A stretch of 64,000 nt of DNA from Nitrososphaera sp. UBA210 (GCA_002494895.1 DADA01000061.1:1-64000), one strand, 5' to 3'. Numbered from the stretch's first letter, positions 44,631-52,509 are shown. Notes: generated by a model not told the origin, from the letters alone. Numbers and translations are program-made.

Positions 44631-44780
44631 TTAGCGCTCAAATTCAACATGGGTAACAAGCGAGAATGCATCTTCAAGATCACAGCAACCGCACTGTGCT
44701 GAAATACATTCGAGCTTTTTTTCGTGGCTACACACCGAGCATTTACAGAACACCAGATTGCTATCGAGTGTGCTTGCCAT
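44631..44780 (-). CDS. Cys-rich mini protein, 49 residues
   Basis: CKCSVCSHEKKLECISAQCGCC within a 49-residue acidic protein: eight Cys and two His, compatible with one or two zinc ions or an Fe-S or copper site. The arrangement C-x-C-x2-C-x2-H ... C-x4-C-x-C-C differs from the other mini zinc genes here. Function unknown. Confidence 0.6.
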   Translation of the reverse strand: MASTLDSNLVFCKCSVCSHEKKLECISAQCGCCDLEDAFSLVTHVEFER

Positions 44781-44860
44781 AACATTACATACATCCTGAT
44801 ACTTTATCAACCTCTCTGGAGAATTGTTAGCGTAGATGTTTTTGATCAGGGAACGTGAAT

Positions 44861-45268
44861 TCAGGGCACCTGAGATGTCATGCTTGCATTCACCAAATGC
44901 TTTTCGACATGGTCAACTATGGCGCTGGGAAACATTGGCTTTGCGAGGAAACAACGTGTCTTAAAGTTCTTGAACAGTTTCTTCGCTTCATCTTCATAGA
45001 TAGTAAATGCGGTAAGAAAGCATACCTGCGCTTTATCGTCAAGTCGCCAAATGTCACGTGCCAGCTCAAAGCCGTTTTTTCCGGGCATCCTGATGTCAAG
45101 AATACAGGCATCATAGTAGCCTGGTTTGAAATGGTAGACGGCTTTTATCGGGTCATTAAAGACGTCAACCTCATAACCACGAGCTTCGAAGGCGCGTCTG
45201 CATACATTGGTTATGTCCGGCTCGTCATCGACTAAAAGAACGCGGGGTCTGTCATTGGTACGCGTCAT
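44861..45268 (-). CDS. Single-domain response regulator (receiver)
   Basis: CheY-like receiver with no output domain. Acid pocket VDDEPD, phospho-acceptor Asp in ACILDIRMPGKNG, Thr in CFLTAFT, and Lys in FLAKPM are all present. It needs a histidine kinase not found in this window. The ATG (MTRTNDRPRVLLVDD) is chosen over one four codons upstream. A degenerate helical tail follows. Confidence 0.9.
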   Translation of the reverse strand: MTRTNDRPRVLLVDDEPDITNVCRRAFEARGYEVDVFNDPIKAVYHFKPGYYDACILDIRMPGKNGFELARDIWRLDDKAQVCFLTAFTIYEDEAKKLFKNFKTRCFLAKPMFPSAIVDHVEKHLVNASMTSQVP

Positions 45269-45375
45269 GCTACATCTCATGGAGTTTTGCGACTAAATAA
45301 AGCCCGCAGGTTGATTTTTCTTTTAGATTCTTCTATTGCTGTCTACGTAATCGTTGGATCTATGATCGTCCAGTG

Positions 45376-45567
45376 TTATGCTGCCACTGTCATCCTGTCT
45401 TCGATGACATCCAGCGCCCTACGAATGTAGGCATTAGTAATCAGCGATGGCATCTGTAACTGCTTATCGGCGGGCAGAGAACTGTTCAGTCTCTGGAGCT
45501 TCATGATCCGCCTGTCTGTATTTTTCTCCTCCCTGATCTCAGAGAGGCGATGACGCAAACTATTCAT
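45376..45567 (-). CDS. Small helical protein, paralogue of the one at 13967
   Basis: 63 residues starting at the inner ATG (MNSLRHRLSEIREEKN). The core NTDRRIMKLQRLNSSLPADKQ, then LITNAYIRRALDVIEDRM, lines up with the gene at 13967-14182. The longer upstream frame has no matching part in the paralogue. No function known. Confidence 0.68.
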   Translation of the reverse strand: MNSLRHRLSEIREEKNTDRRIMKLQRLNSSLPADKQLQMPSLITNAYIRRALDVIEDRMTVAA

Positions 45568-45791
45568 CGACAGATGATGTCCAAAGTTGGTTATAAGGAT
45601 GGCAGGAGGAATTCTCCGGTAGTTTTCTGTGTGAGAAGCACGTGTGTAAAGACTGAAAATCTGCTCAATTTTATGACTAAGTTGCCGGAACCCTTGTCGC
45701 ACCGCAAGAGCTGATGGTGCTTGCGAAATCTAGCAGCTTATTATCCCCGCCCGGCGTTAGGAGAGGCGTGAAGATAGTTCACGCGACCCCG

Positions 45792-46226
45792 ATGGGATCG
45801 CCAATGGAAGAGAACGCAGTTAAAGAATTTCTTGGGACCAAGATGAACCTCCAGATCGCAACCATTGACAGCGGCGGAGACCCGGTAATCCAGCCTGTCT
45901 GGTACTTTTATGATCCGAATGTCGACAAGATATACATCAACACTTCAAGGGAATCACAAAAGGTCAAGAACATGGGGAGAAGGGACACTGTCTATTTCAG
46001 CGTAGACGAGGACATTTCCCCGTACCGGTGCGTCAAAGGCAAGGCGAAGGCGCACGTCTCTGACGATTCAAACAGGAACCTTGCGATCGTTGAAAAGATG
46101 GTGATAAAGTACCTCGGAGGCCTGGACCATCCTTTCTCAAGGCAGATGCTTGACCAACTAAAAAGAGGAGATTCGCTGGTGATAGAGCTGACTCCGGCTT
46201 TTTATTCTGCGTGGGACTTTGGCTAG
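45792..46226 (+). CDS. Pyridoxamine-5'-phosphate-oxidase-like flavoprotein (PPOX family)
   Basis: About 144 residues with the split-barrel pattern: EENAVKEFLGTKMNLQIATIDSGG, PVIQPVWYFYDPNVDKIYINTS, and DTVYFSVDEDISPYRCVKGKAKAHV. Likely binds FMN, F420 or haem; the exact substrate is unknown. A longer frame to 45714 is less likely. A mutated copy of its central part lies at 59694-59860. Confidence 0.82.
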   Translation: MGSPMEENAVKEFLGTKMNLQIATIDSGGDPVIQPVWYFYDPNVDKIYINTSRESQKVKNMGRRDTVYFSVDEDISPYRCVKGKAKAHVSDDSNRNLAIVEKMVIKYLGGLDHPFSRQMLDQLKRGDSLVIELTPAFYSAWDFG

Positions 46227-46275
46227 TGGTGCCAATAGTGAGCATGTTAATTAGACAAGACTGTCAATCTGATGC

Positions 46276-46848
46276 ATGGAACCCATGCCACCAGTTAGTT
46301 TGCAATATGTGCCAAAGATGATATTTTTTACGAAAGGCAAAGGTACACACAAGGACTACCTGACAAGTTTCGAGCTGTCACTTCGAGATGCGCAGATTGC
46401 GGACCTCAACTTGGTTTCTGTTTCCAGCATAAAGCCGGCGCACTGCAAGATTGTTAGCGTGAAGGAAGGGAGGGGACACCTTCATTCCGGCCAGATCGTA
46501 TTTGCTATCATGGCCCGGTCCGCCACAAATGAGCCCAACAGGTTAATTGCCGCATCGATAGGGCTAGCCAGGCCTGTAGACGACAACCAGTATGGCTACC
46601 TGTCGGAACATCACTCGACTGGCGAGACCGAACAAAAAGCCGGAGATTATGCCGAGGATATGGCGATGGAAATGCTAGCCACCACGGTGGGATTAACGAA
46701 TGACCCAGGCCTTACGTGGGATCAAAAAGAAGAGTTGTGGAAGCTGTCAGGCAAGATCTACAAGACTCAGAACTTTACCCAGTCTGCTGAAGGCAATAAA
46801 GACAACCTCTGGACTACAGTAGTAAGCGCAGCCATTCTGATCCTTTGA
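46276..46848 (+). CDS. pdaD: Pyruvoyl-dependent arginine decarboxylase
   Basis: 190 residues. Makes agmatine from arginine, the first step of archaeal polyamine synthesis. The proenzyme cuts itself in LVSVSSIKP (Ser50-Ser51), giving a beta chain and a pyruvoyl-capped alpha chain. Other family blocks are KIVSVKEGRGHLHSGQIVFAIMA and GYLSEHH. 50 bases after the PPOX-family gene. Confidence 0.9.
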   Translation: MEPMPPVSLQYVPKMIFFTKGKGTHKDYLTSFELSLRDAQIADLNLVSVSSIKPAHCKIVSVKEGRGHLHSGQIVFAIMARSATNEPNRLIAASIGLARPVDDNQYGYLSEHHSTGETEQKAGDYAEDMAMEMLATTVGLTNDPGLTWDQKEELWKLSGKIYKTQNFTQSAEGNKDNLWTTVVSAAILIL

Positions 46849-46855
46849 ATTGCAA

Positions 46856-47266
46856 ATGTCAATCGAAGGTCGTCTCATAAGTGGCTGGCTACCTTTCATC
46901 ACTGCGAAATTTATCTGCGATGAGCTGGAAATTAACAAGGATATTCTCCTAGTCGTGGATACTGGGACCACCACTACTACAATAAATGAATTTGATGCTA
47001 GGCAAATGAAAATTGATTATGCCAAATTGAAAAGAAACCAGGATTCGCTAGGCATTGGCGGCCAGGCAGAGTCATATCTAGCTGATTCGGCCCACTTGTA
47101 TTTCGGGGAAGGAATAGAATCCGTGGACGTAAAGCCAGTAAAGTTTCTACGACAAATTCATGTTGAGCAGGCGGATCAGGAGCGATATCCCAGCTTATTG
47201 GGCATGGATGTGTTAAGACACTACAAGATTAGTTTTACGGATTCCAAGGTGATTTTAGAAAAATAA
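46856..47266 (+). CDS. Retropepsin-like aspartic protease-fold protein
   Basis: 136 residues with LLVVDTGTTTTTI (D-T-G-T, active-site type) and a C-terminal PSLLGMDVLRHYKI block, the usual retropepsin end. Unlike the copy at 9978, the catalytic D-T-G is intact, so a homodimeric protease is possible. It begins 8 bases after the arginine decarboxylase gene. The ATG is preferred over a TTG two codons upstream. Confidence 0.76.
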   Translation: MSIEGRLISGWLPFITAKFICDELEINKDILLVVDTGTTTTTINEFDARQMKIDYAKLKRNQDSLGIGGQAESYLADSAHLYFGEGIESVDVKPVKFLRQIHVEQADQERYPSLLGMDVLRHYKISFTDSKVILEK

Positions 47267-47376
47267 GCAACCGAAAAGACACGAGCGCTCTGAGGTTGGC
47301 AAAATAAGAAGATAGTGCGCTAGCCCCTAGTTTTAGCTTATGCGGTCAGCGTTCCGGGTATCCGTTGAATGGGCCC

Positions 47377-47450
47377 GTCGAATCAGAACTGCACAAAGAA
47401 TTGCAAGAATGGGAAGTCGAATCGAGCAAAGACGGTTAAAACTTCGCAGG
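47377..47450 (+). pseudogene. Duplicated 3' fragment of the zinc-finger gene at 61882
   Basis: About 74 bases nearly identical to 62041-62112, covering the codons for SELDKELQEWEVESSKDG. The copy has scattered substitutions and a stop directly after GACGGT. No start or zinc-binding part is present. This is a scrap of a segmental duplication. Confidence 0.8.
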
Positions 47451-47505
47451 TGCTCGCTGTCCCACATAAGTGGCCGCCTCGGGGTTTAAGAATTACGGAT
47501 AGGAT

Positions 47506-47628
47506 TCACGTCATGAGGTCCAGCGCCATTCGGAGCTCTTTCATCTCCTGTTCTAACGCAGCTTTTTCATTTTGATCACCAGAGCATTTCGAAGGCTGCT
47601 CACAGACTGAGCCGATACAATGTCTTTC
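47506..47628 (-). pseudogene. C-terminal fragment of a Cys-containing coiled-coil protein
   Basis: A 40-codon frame with no start codon reads CIGSVCEQPSKCSGDQ and then EKAALEQEMKELRMALDLMT. The charged helix at the end looks like true protein sequence. An upstream stop and lack of start point to a remnant. Confidence 0.3.
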
Positions 47629-47680
47629 TTACCTAAGCAAAGATCATGATAGCCCTGCGAAAATGTACGTTCATACTAAA

Positions 47681-47688
47681 CTTTATAT
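47681..47688 (+). promoter_or_regulatory. TATA box of the zinc-ribbon gene at 47711
   Basis: CTTTATAT ends 22 bases before the ATG, so the transcript is probably leaderless. TGATAGTATCA, close to a palindrome, lies between the box and the start. Confidence 0.5.
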
Positions 47689-47710
47689 CTGATAGTATCA
47701 TCTAGTAACG

Positions 47711-48004
47711 ATGTCAGTTATTCTAGAAGTTGACACTAACGTATTCTTGATCACTGAAACAACAAAACCCCAGATAAAACAACAAAAAAGACTATTCATT
47801 ATTTGCGATGATTGCTATTGGTGCGCTTCTGCACTGTCCCGGCGCTACTCTGATCCCGTCACCTGTCCACAATGTAGCAGACCGCTTTCTTTACTTCATA
47901 TTTCAAATGATGAAACCTTCAGATATTACTACGATAAGACCCGCGGCGTAGAACTTGACTTTTATTCGAATAGTTACGGACGAAAACATATCGCCGCGCT
48001 CTAA
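47711..48004 (+). CDS. Zinc-ribbon protein
   Basis: 97 residues. IICDDCYWCASALSRRY is followed by VTCPQCSRPLSLLH, giving C-x2-C...C-x2-C with one extra Cys. The C-terminal 35 residues are rich in Tyr and charged residues (FRYYYDKTRGVELDFYSNSYGRKH). A clear TATA box precedes it. It opens an AT-richer island dense in tiny genes. No function known. Confidence 0.75.
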   Translation: MSVILEVDTNVFLITETTKPQIKQQKRLFIICDDCYWCASALSRRYSDPVTCPQCSRPLSLLHISNDETFRYYYDKTRGVELDFYSNSYGRKHIAAL

Positions 48005-48239
48005 ATTATGTAATCACTATCATTCGTCTACGCCTATTGTCATACGCCGACTTGTAATTCTGATAGGTCTTGTTTATCGCCATCCCTCCTAATTTCATGC
48101 TTTCCTGTCATTTAACTTTGGTTGATGGCGATACAGCGAGTCGACTCCTGCCTAGATAGCAGACAAGGCGTTGATGTGTCACAAGAATTCTTGATATGTT
48201 GTGCAGTGAAGATTACTGAACCAAAAAGTAGGGAAAGGC

Positions 48240-48368
48240 TCAAGCCGAGCGTGTTCGGAATGAGTCGTTATGTAATCGCTGGCGGATTTTAGAGCCAAAG
48301 ATCACGTAGGCCATGGCGGCTAGTAATCCGCCTATTCCAAGAAAGAGAACTGTAAGTACTGTTTCCAT
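48240..48368 (-). CDS. Small membrane protein, 42 residues
   Basis: METVLTVLFLGIGGLLAAMA, continuing YVIFGSKI, then a basic tail: one membrane helix with the tail inside. The start is fixed by a strong ribosome-binding site, GAGGAG, 6 bases upstream; the frame is open further but without such support. Confidence 0.7.
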   Translation of the reverse strand: METVLTVLFLGIGGLLAAMAYVIFGSKIRQRLHNDSFRTRSA

Positions 48369-48505
48369 TTTTATCTCCTCGTCAATACTAAGATGGCAGT
48401 GCATATGAACCTTTGTGATATTTATAAAATTATCAGGATTTATTTCTAGGAAATAGAACAACTTTATGAATGATAAGTGATGTTATTATAACAATTGAAT
48501 GTGAT

Positions 48506-48790
48506 TTATGGAGAATTTTTTCTTATATTTGTGTTGCCTTGATTGCAATTAAGGATTGGCCCAGCGATGTACGTTTCACCCGGAATGTACCAGTAATATC
48601 TCTCTACTGCATCATCGGTATGACGCAGAACTCCCTTTGAGTCTAGACCGTCCAGTGCGCGTCTTAATGCCTGCGTGCTTTTATTGTGTCTGTTAAGCTT
48701 TTTGATTAATAACTCCAAACATCTTTTTGACGAGCTGATAGCTGCTGTTATGACACTGACAATCACAGATTTCCGTATTGTCTGAGCCAT
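48506..48790 (-). CDS. Winged-helix-like small protein
   Basis: 94 residues. The segment SKRCLELLIKKLNRHNKSTQ, continuing LRRALDGLDSKGVL, has a helix-turn-helix look, followed by YYWYIPGETYIAGPI as a wing-like part. Its first 33 codons overlap the end of the Cys-rich gene upstream in another frame, so the true start may be inside the overlap. Confidence 0.55.
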   Translation of the reverse strand: MAQTIRKSVIVSVITAAISSSKRCLELLIKKLNRHNKSTQALRRALDGLDSKGVLRHTDDAVERYYWYIPGETYIAGPILNCNQGNTNIRKNSP

Positions 48791-48911
48791 TCATAACCGT
48801 CTTGACGATGCCGTCACAGGAATCGTGTTCATTTTGAATGCACTTGTCAGAGTTGCCCATGACATCAAGTAGTACCAAGAAGTTAAGTAGGTTGCTGTCA
48901 TGTTTGCTCAT
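48693..48911 (-). CDS. Small protein with CxxxxHxxC and CDCQCH motifs
   Basis: 72 residues or 55 from the inner ATG at 48860. KCIQNEHDSCDGIV ... ICDCQCHNSS gives five Cys and two His in the order C-x4-H-x2-C...C-x-C-x-C-H, suited to one zinc. The C-terminus overlaps the wHTH-like gene by 98 bases in another frame. Confidence 0.6.
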   Translation of the reverse strand: MSKHDSNLLNFLVLLDVMGNSDKCIQNEHDSCDGIVKTVMNGSDNTEICDCQCHNSSYQLVKKMFGVINQKA

Positions 48912-48948
48912 CCATTCGTGCGCTCATTTCCGTAACAAGATCTTTGTT

Positions 48949-49195
48949 TCAATGAGGACACTTTAATGCAGGAATTTCTTGGTCTATTTCCATCAGTTCA
49001 CTTCCATCGAAAGGACACTTGCCTAACTTACTCCTGACTCAGACGGTGAAATCTTTCAGCCTCGTTCGTCGGATTTCACACCAGCATTGCCACTCATTAC
49101 CACAGAGCATGCAAACACCGGTTAGCTGATTGCACTTTGAACAATTAACACATCTCTCTGGCGGATTACCACATTTCATGCAAATTAACGGCATC
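48949..49195 (-). pseudogene. Decayed multi-zinc-finger gene (frameshift plus stop)
   Basis: The ATG frame reads LICMKCGNPPERCVNC and then hits a T-T-T run. One base less would continue as SKCNQLTGVCMLCGNEWQC and WCEIRRTRLKDFTV, followed by a TGA. In the same frame beyond the TGA comes GKCPFDGSELMEID and LKCPH. Together this is a row of CxxC units over about 80 residues. One indel and one nonsense change explain everything, so a recently inactivated gene (or an indel error in the run) is likely. Confidence 0.6.
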
Positions 49196-49231
49196 TTACT
49201 TTACGCTCGCTACCTCATATTCATAGGTGCA

Positions 49232-49525
49232 TCATTGCAATTTGACTATTTCATCCCATGTTCCAGATAATGAGAACATGAAGTACCTGTCATGATTGCT
49301 AGATTCAAATTGCAGTATGTCTCCCGCTGCTATTTGGATCTTGAATAACTTGTTTAGGAACTGAATAAAGCTGGGACCTGCTACGATACTCTTGGCAGCG
49401 TGCTCAAAGGGCTTGTTGTAGTACTTTGTCAAAATTGCAGTCAGGCCCATATTGCTGAGTTCTTCCACAAGATTACCTAGATCTACAAACGTAGCATTTC
49501 TCTTGTATACCTTAATTGTCGCCAT
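49232..49525 (-). CDS. Hypothetical protein
   Basis: 97 residues, alternating strands and helices (TIKVYKRNATFVDLGNLVEEL ... DRYFMFSLSGTWDEIVKLQ), no Cys, no membrane segment. Codon use and amino-acid mix look coding. The ATG gives a compact domain. Family not recognised. Confidence 0.65.
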   Translation of the reverse strand: MATIKVYKRNATFVDLGNLVEELSNMGLTAILTKYYNKPFEHAAKSIVAGPSFIQFLNKLFKIQIAAGDILQFESSNHDRYFMFSLSGTWDEIVKLQ

Positions 49526-49627
49526 TCCAGAACATCCTAGCTATCCTGCTGCGGACTGCAATATATCCATACCTAGCCATCGTGTAATAACAAGCAATTT
49601 TAAGAAAGTCGTGCGTTACATTCAAAC

Positions 49628-49768
49628 ATGTATAGACTATGCAAATCATGTGGGAAAGAGTTCCAAGGCCTTAATCAAGGAGTAGTATATTCCAGTGTTG
49701 CCAAAGGCATTCTAGACTTCTGTTCGGATGTCTGCTGCAGGAATCATCTAAATTCAACAATAAAATAA
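49628..49768 (+). CDS. Mini zinc protein with FCSxxC motif, 46 residues
   Basis: LCKSCGKEF ... DFCSDVCCRNHL: C-x2-C then C-x3-C-C...H, close to the TRASH/MYM-type pattern used for metal binding in metallochaperones and regulators. Basic end. Too short for usual gene calling. Convergent with a zinc-finger remnant. Confidence 0.62.
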   Translation: MYRLCKSCGKEFQGLNQGVVYSSVAKGILDFCSDVCCRNHLNSTIK

Positions 49769-49770
49769 AA

Positions 49771-49941
49771 TCACGCAGCACTAGCACCCAGTCGCGTAGG
49801 CGTACCGTACCTGTCCCTAGCGCATTGATGGAGAGTATTGTCCATGTTCTGGACCTGCCACCGACCATTGATCATTAGAGCCATGAGGATCCGATGACCA
49901 CAAAACTTACAGTCTCGAGTGAAAGTCGTGCGAAACCCTCC
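49771..49941 (-). pseudogene. Zinc-finger-like frame lacking a start codon
   Basis: 56 codons open between two stops read RDCKFCGHRILMALMINGRW and then LHQCARDRYGTP. C-x2-C plus a later H-x-C is zinc-finger-like. There is no ATG, GTG or TTG before the first Cys, although AGGAGGG stands at the front. It may be a remnant, or it may use an unusual start. Confidence 0.4.
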
Positions 49942-50121
49942 TTATTTTGCCCACCAGTTCTATAGAAGGTGTGATCGGCATGATCGCATTGACGATAATT
50001 AGCATACATTATCTTCACTCTCGCTGCTATTAAGGCTTCGGAGCCACCTAATAGCAATTCATAATCTTCTTTTCCCTCTTGATTTAACGAAAGTTCTTAT
50101 TGCTTGCAGCAGCATACAGAC

Positions 50122-50271
50122 TTACTGAAGCCCCTCCACGAGAGGTTTGTGGGCCTCGAGATTCAGATCATACTTTTCAATTGTCATTTTCATACTGGAT
50201 CTTGGGGCCAAGATTGAGAGATAATCTGCGATTTGATGGTTCCTAATGCCTGCGAGTTGAATTGATCCCAT
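50122..50271 (-). CDS. Small hypothetical protein, 49 residues
   Basis: MGSIQLAGIRNHQIADYLSI, then MKMTIEKYDLNLEAHKPLVE: soluble, balanced composition, a possible helix-strand-helix. It fills most of an otherwise empty stretch. No Cys. Unknown. Confidence 0.5.
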   Translation of the reverse strand: MGSIQLAGIRNHQIADYLSILAPRSSMKMTIEKYDLNLEAHKPLVEGLQ

Positions 50272-50325
50272 CTGCAGTTGCCAGAGGAAAGAAGGTTCTT
50301 ATGACAAAGATGTGCCTAATAGGTG

Positions 50326-50418
50326 ATGACAGTCAATAACAATACCAAATTCTTGCTTATTGCTACAGGAATAATTACAACATCTCTGATAGTCGCACTG
50401 GCTGGCAGCTTGACATAG
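50326..50418 (+). CDS. Putative 30-residue membrane peptide
   Basis: A polar start (TVNNNTK) and a single hydrophobic helix (FLLIATGIITTSLIVALAG). AGGTG stands directly before the ATG. Ends 9 bases before the mini zinc-ribbon gene. Weak evidence, composition only. Confidence 0.35.
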   Translation: MTVNNNTKFLLIATGIITTSLIVALAGSLT

Positions 50419-50427
50419 TGAGATGAA

Positions 50428-50646
50428 ATGAAAAGCATTCTAAAAGCAGAAAGCTGTACTATGGACAGCACAGACAGGCCCAAATACTGTGTATACTGCG
50501 GAACCGTAGCTACTGAGGAGGCTTTTTTTGATACCGGCAACAGCGTTTTAGTTGTAGAAAAATACTGCCATATGTGCAACGGTAGGGTTAACTTGAGGTT
50601 AGACGCTCCGAGTTATCATCATCGCATGATGAAATTGCTCAACTAA
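50428..50646 (+). CDS. Mini zinc-ribbon protein, paralogue of the one at 3876
   Basis: 72 residues with YCVYCGTVATEEAFF and VVEKYCHMC. The order C-x2-C, A-T-x-E-A-x-F, Y-C-x-x-C is the same as in the gene at 3876-4130, about 47 kb away. It ends in a basic helix. An inner ATG (50461) is an alternative start. Confidence 0.72.
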   Translation: MKSILKAESCTMDSTDRPKYCVYCGTVATEEAFFDTGNSVLVVEKYCHMCNGRVNLRLDAPSYHHRMMKLLN

Positions 50647-50786
50647 AAATCCTTGAAAAAGCCATTCTTTGCTCCAAGTCAATGCATGGTTACAATGATT
50701 CCTCAATGGGCGCTGAAATTAGGTTTGTGAACGCCAGTACGCGGAATAGTTCGAAAAAGAAGGGTTCCCAATAAAAAAAGGTGGGG

Positions 50787-51254
50787 TTATTGTTTGAAAT
50801 ACTGTTGCTGCTGTGCAGAATACCACGACGTCCATGCTTTTGCTGCGTTGGTGTTGAACTCTGTAATTGCGTCGACTGTTCTGCTATAGATCTTTGCATT
50901 TTCCCTGGCTGCGTCCAATGCGTTAATTGCCAGCTGGTTATTAGTCCCTACTGTTCTTACCAGGGTGCTTGTGAATTCATTTGCTTGTTTTGCGAATTGA
51001 TCTGTGAATGCACTAGGTACGGTAATGTTCGCGTTAGCTGCGATTTGCTTTGGTACTGAAAATACCGTCTGAATAGTATTCTTTAATGTTTGTATGTAAT
51101 CCAGTTGCAGGTTCGAGATTGACTGTGTATACTGCGGTTGAACTTTTACCATTTCGTCGATTATTCTGATGGAATTGTCCCTGACTGTATCGTATATTTC
51201 ACTTGCGCCAGTTGTTCTGCTATTGCTTTCTTCTTTTGATTTAGTGTCTACCAT
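50787..51254 (-). CDS. Phasin-like helical protein
   Basis: 155 residues, almost entirely amphipathic helix with repeated hydrophobic spacing (IIDEMVKVQPQYTQSISNL ... ANEFTSTLVRTVGTNNQLAINAL ... AKAWTSWYSAQQQQY). This is the look of phasins, which coat polyhydroxyalkanoate granules; several Nitrososphaera species have PHA synthase genes. No phaC is in this window, so the assignment is by resemblance only. Confidence 0.6.
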   Translation of the reverse strand: MVDTKSKEESNSRTTGASEIYDTVRDNSIRIIDEMVKVQPQYTQSISNLQLDYIQTLKNTIQTVFSVPKQIAANANITVPSAFTDQFAKQANEFTSTLVRTVGTNNQLAINALDAARENAKIYSRTVDAITEFNTNAAKAWTSWYSAQQQQYFKQ

Positions 51255-51559
51255 TTTAGTTCACATTATCTTACACACGCAGCGCTTATAAAGGTTGGTA
51301 ATAAATGGTGTATAATCCCATTAGAAACCATTTGCTCCCTGTAGTCGTCCATAATGAGTTGGCAAGCTTGTTTTGAACATGTAGATAATTTGGCCTTGGT
51401 CTGCATGAATGAACCACTGTCATGCGCCAAGTGGTACTATAGAAAAGTTCCAGTGCATTCTGCTTCTCTTTTTTCTGTAGCGCATAAGCATATCTGCCGG
51501 AAATCTTTCTATTCCTGCTAATCGTCGCTATCATTATTCATACGTCGTAGCACTTCAAC
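51255..51559. other. Intergenic stretch with a doubtful 82-codon frame
   Basis: A reverse frame (51286-51534) begins MIATISRNRKISGRYAYAL but shows no domain, and its composition drifts. I do not call it. The promoter of the phasin-like gene should lie at the left end. Confidence 0.35.
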
Positions 51560-52459
51560 TCAGCTCAATGCAAGCTTAGTTTTCAAGTCTTTGAATCTGT
51601 TTCTAATTGTTACTTCTGTTACTCCAGCTGCATCCGCAATTTCTTTCTGGGTTTTACTTTCGTCATTGGTCAAGCAAGCCATGTAAAGAACCGTCGCTGC
51701 AAGACCCATTGGAAGCTTGCCTGCAGAAATCTCTTTTCCAACGAGATCGTGCATGGTGTCCATTGCCATGCGTTTCGTCTTTTCGGTCAACTTTGCCTTA
51801 TTTGCTATTTTGGCTATGCACTTCATTGGATCCACCAAGGGCACCTTAATGTCCAGTTCTAACACAAGAATTCGATAGCTGCGCGAAAGAGCCTTTCGTT
51901 TAACATTAGTCGCGTCAGCCACATCTCTTAATGTTCTTGAGGCTTCCATCCCTCTGCATGCAGCGTATATGGCCGCCGCCAAAATGGATGAAGTTGACCT
52001 TCCCCGTACCAAGCTTTTTTCCTGAGCCTTTCTATAGAGGTAAGCTGTTTTTTCCATTATTGCGTCAGATAGCCCAAGCTTGTCTTTCAGCCTGCCGAGC
52101 TCGCTGAAAGCTTGAATGAGATTCCTATCTGTTGATGTGTGGGCTCGCGATCTAAAATCCCACGTCCGGAGCCTCTGCATTGCAGAATACATCGATGGGT
52201 CCAATTTCCGTCCACTTGAATCATTATTACTCTTGTCGATTAGCGTGGCCAATCCCATATCATGAAATGCAAGAGAAGTGGGGGATCCTACCCTTGACCT
52301 GTTGACACCCTCTGAATCGAATGTTCGCCATTCTGCGCTAGCTTCTTGGATTCTATCAGGTGATACTAGCCCACAATTGCCGCATGCTATTTCGCCAGAT
52401 TCCAAGTCTGTTACCAGTTGGTCCGTGCCGCACATACAAGACGATATTAGAGTTTGCAT
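51560..52459 (-). CDS. tfb: Transcription initiation factor B (TFIIB-like)
   Basis: 299 residues. N-terminal zinc ribbon, B-reader/B-linker region (EWRTFDSEGVNRSRVGSPTS) and two cyclin repeats (about 100-195 and 205-299) with SILAAAIYAACR and GLAATVLYMACLT as the repeat cores; the last helix pair EIADAAGVTEVTIRNRFKDL contacts BRE. It recruits RNA polymerase to TBP-bound promoters. The first ribbon ligands are Cys8-x-Cys10 rather than C-x2-C; Cys26-x2-Cys29 are normal. Thaumarchaeota of this group carry several tfb genes. Confidence 0.95.
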   Translation of the reverse strand: MQTLISSCMCGTDQLVTDLESGEIACGNCGLVSPDRIQEASAEWRTFDSEGVNRSRVGSPTSLAFHDMGLATLIDKSNNDSSGRKLDPSMYSAMQRLRTWDFRSRAHTSTDRNLIQAFSELGRLKDKLGLSDAIMEKTAYLYRKAQEKSLVRGRSTSSILAAAIYAACRGMEASRTLRDVADATNVKRKALSRSYRILVLELDIKVPLVDPMKCIAKIANKAKLTEKTKRMAMDTMHDLVGKEISAGKLPMGLAATVLYMACLTNDESKTQKEIADAAGVTEVTIRNRFKDLKTKLALS

Positions 52460-52509
52460 TACCGTGACAGAGGATGAAGAATTAGAAGAACTAACTTCTC
52501 GTTTTTTAC

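Noticed and set aside
51286..51534. 82-codon reverse frame
   Set aside because: Begins plausibly but shows no domain, uneven composition and no ribosome-binding site.
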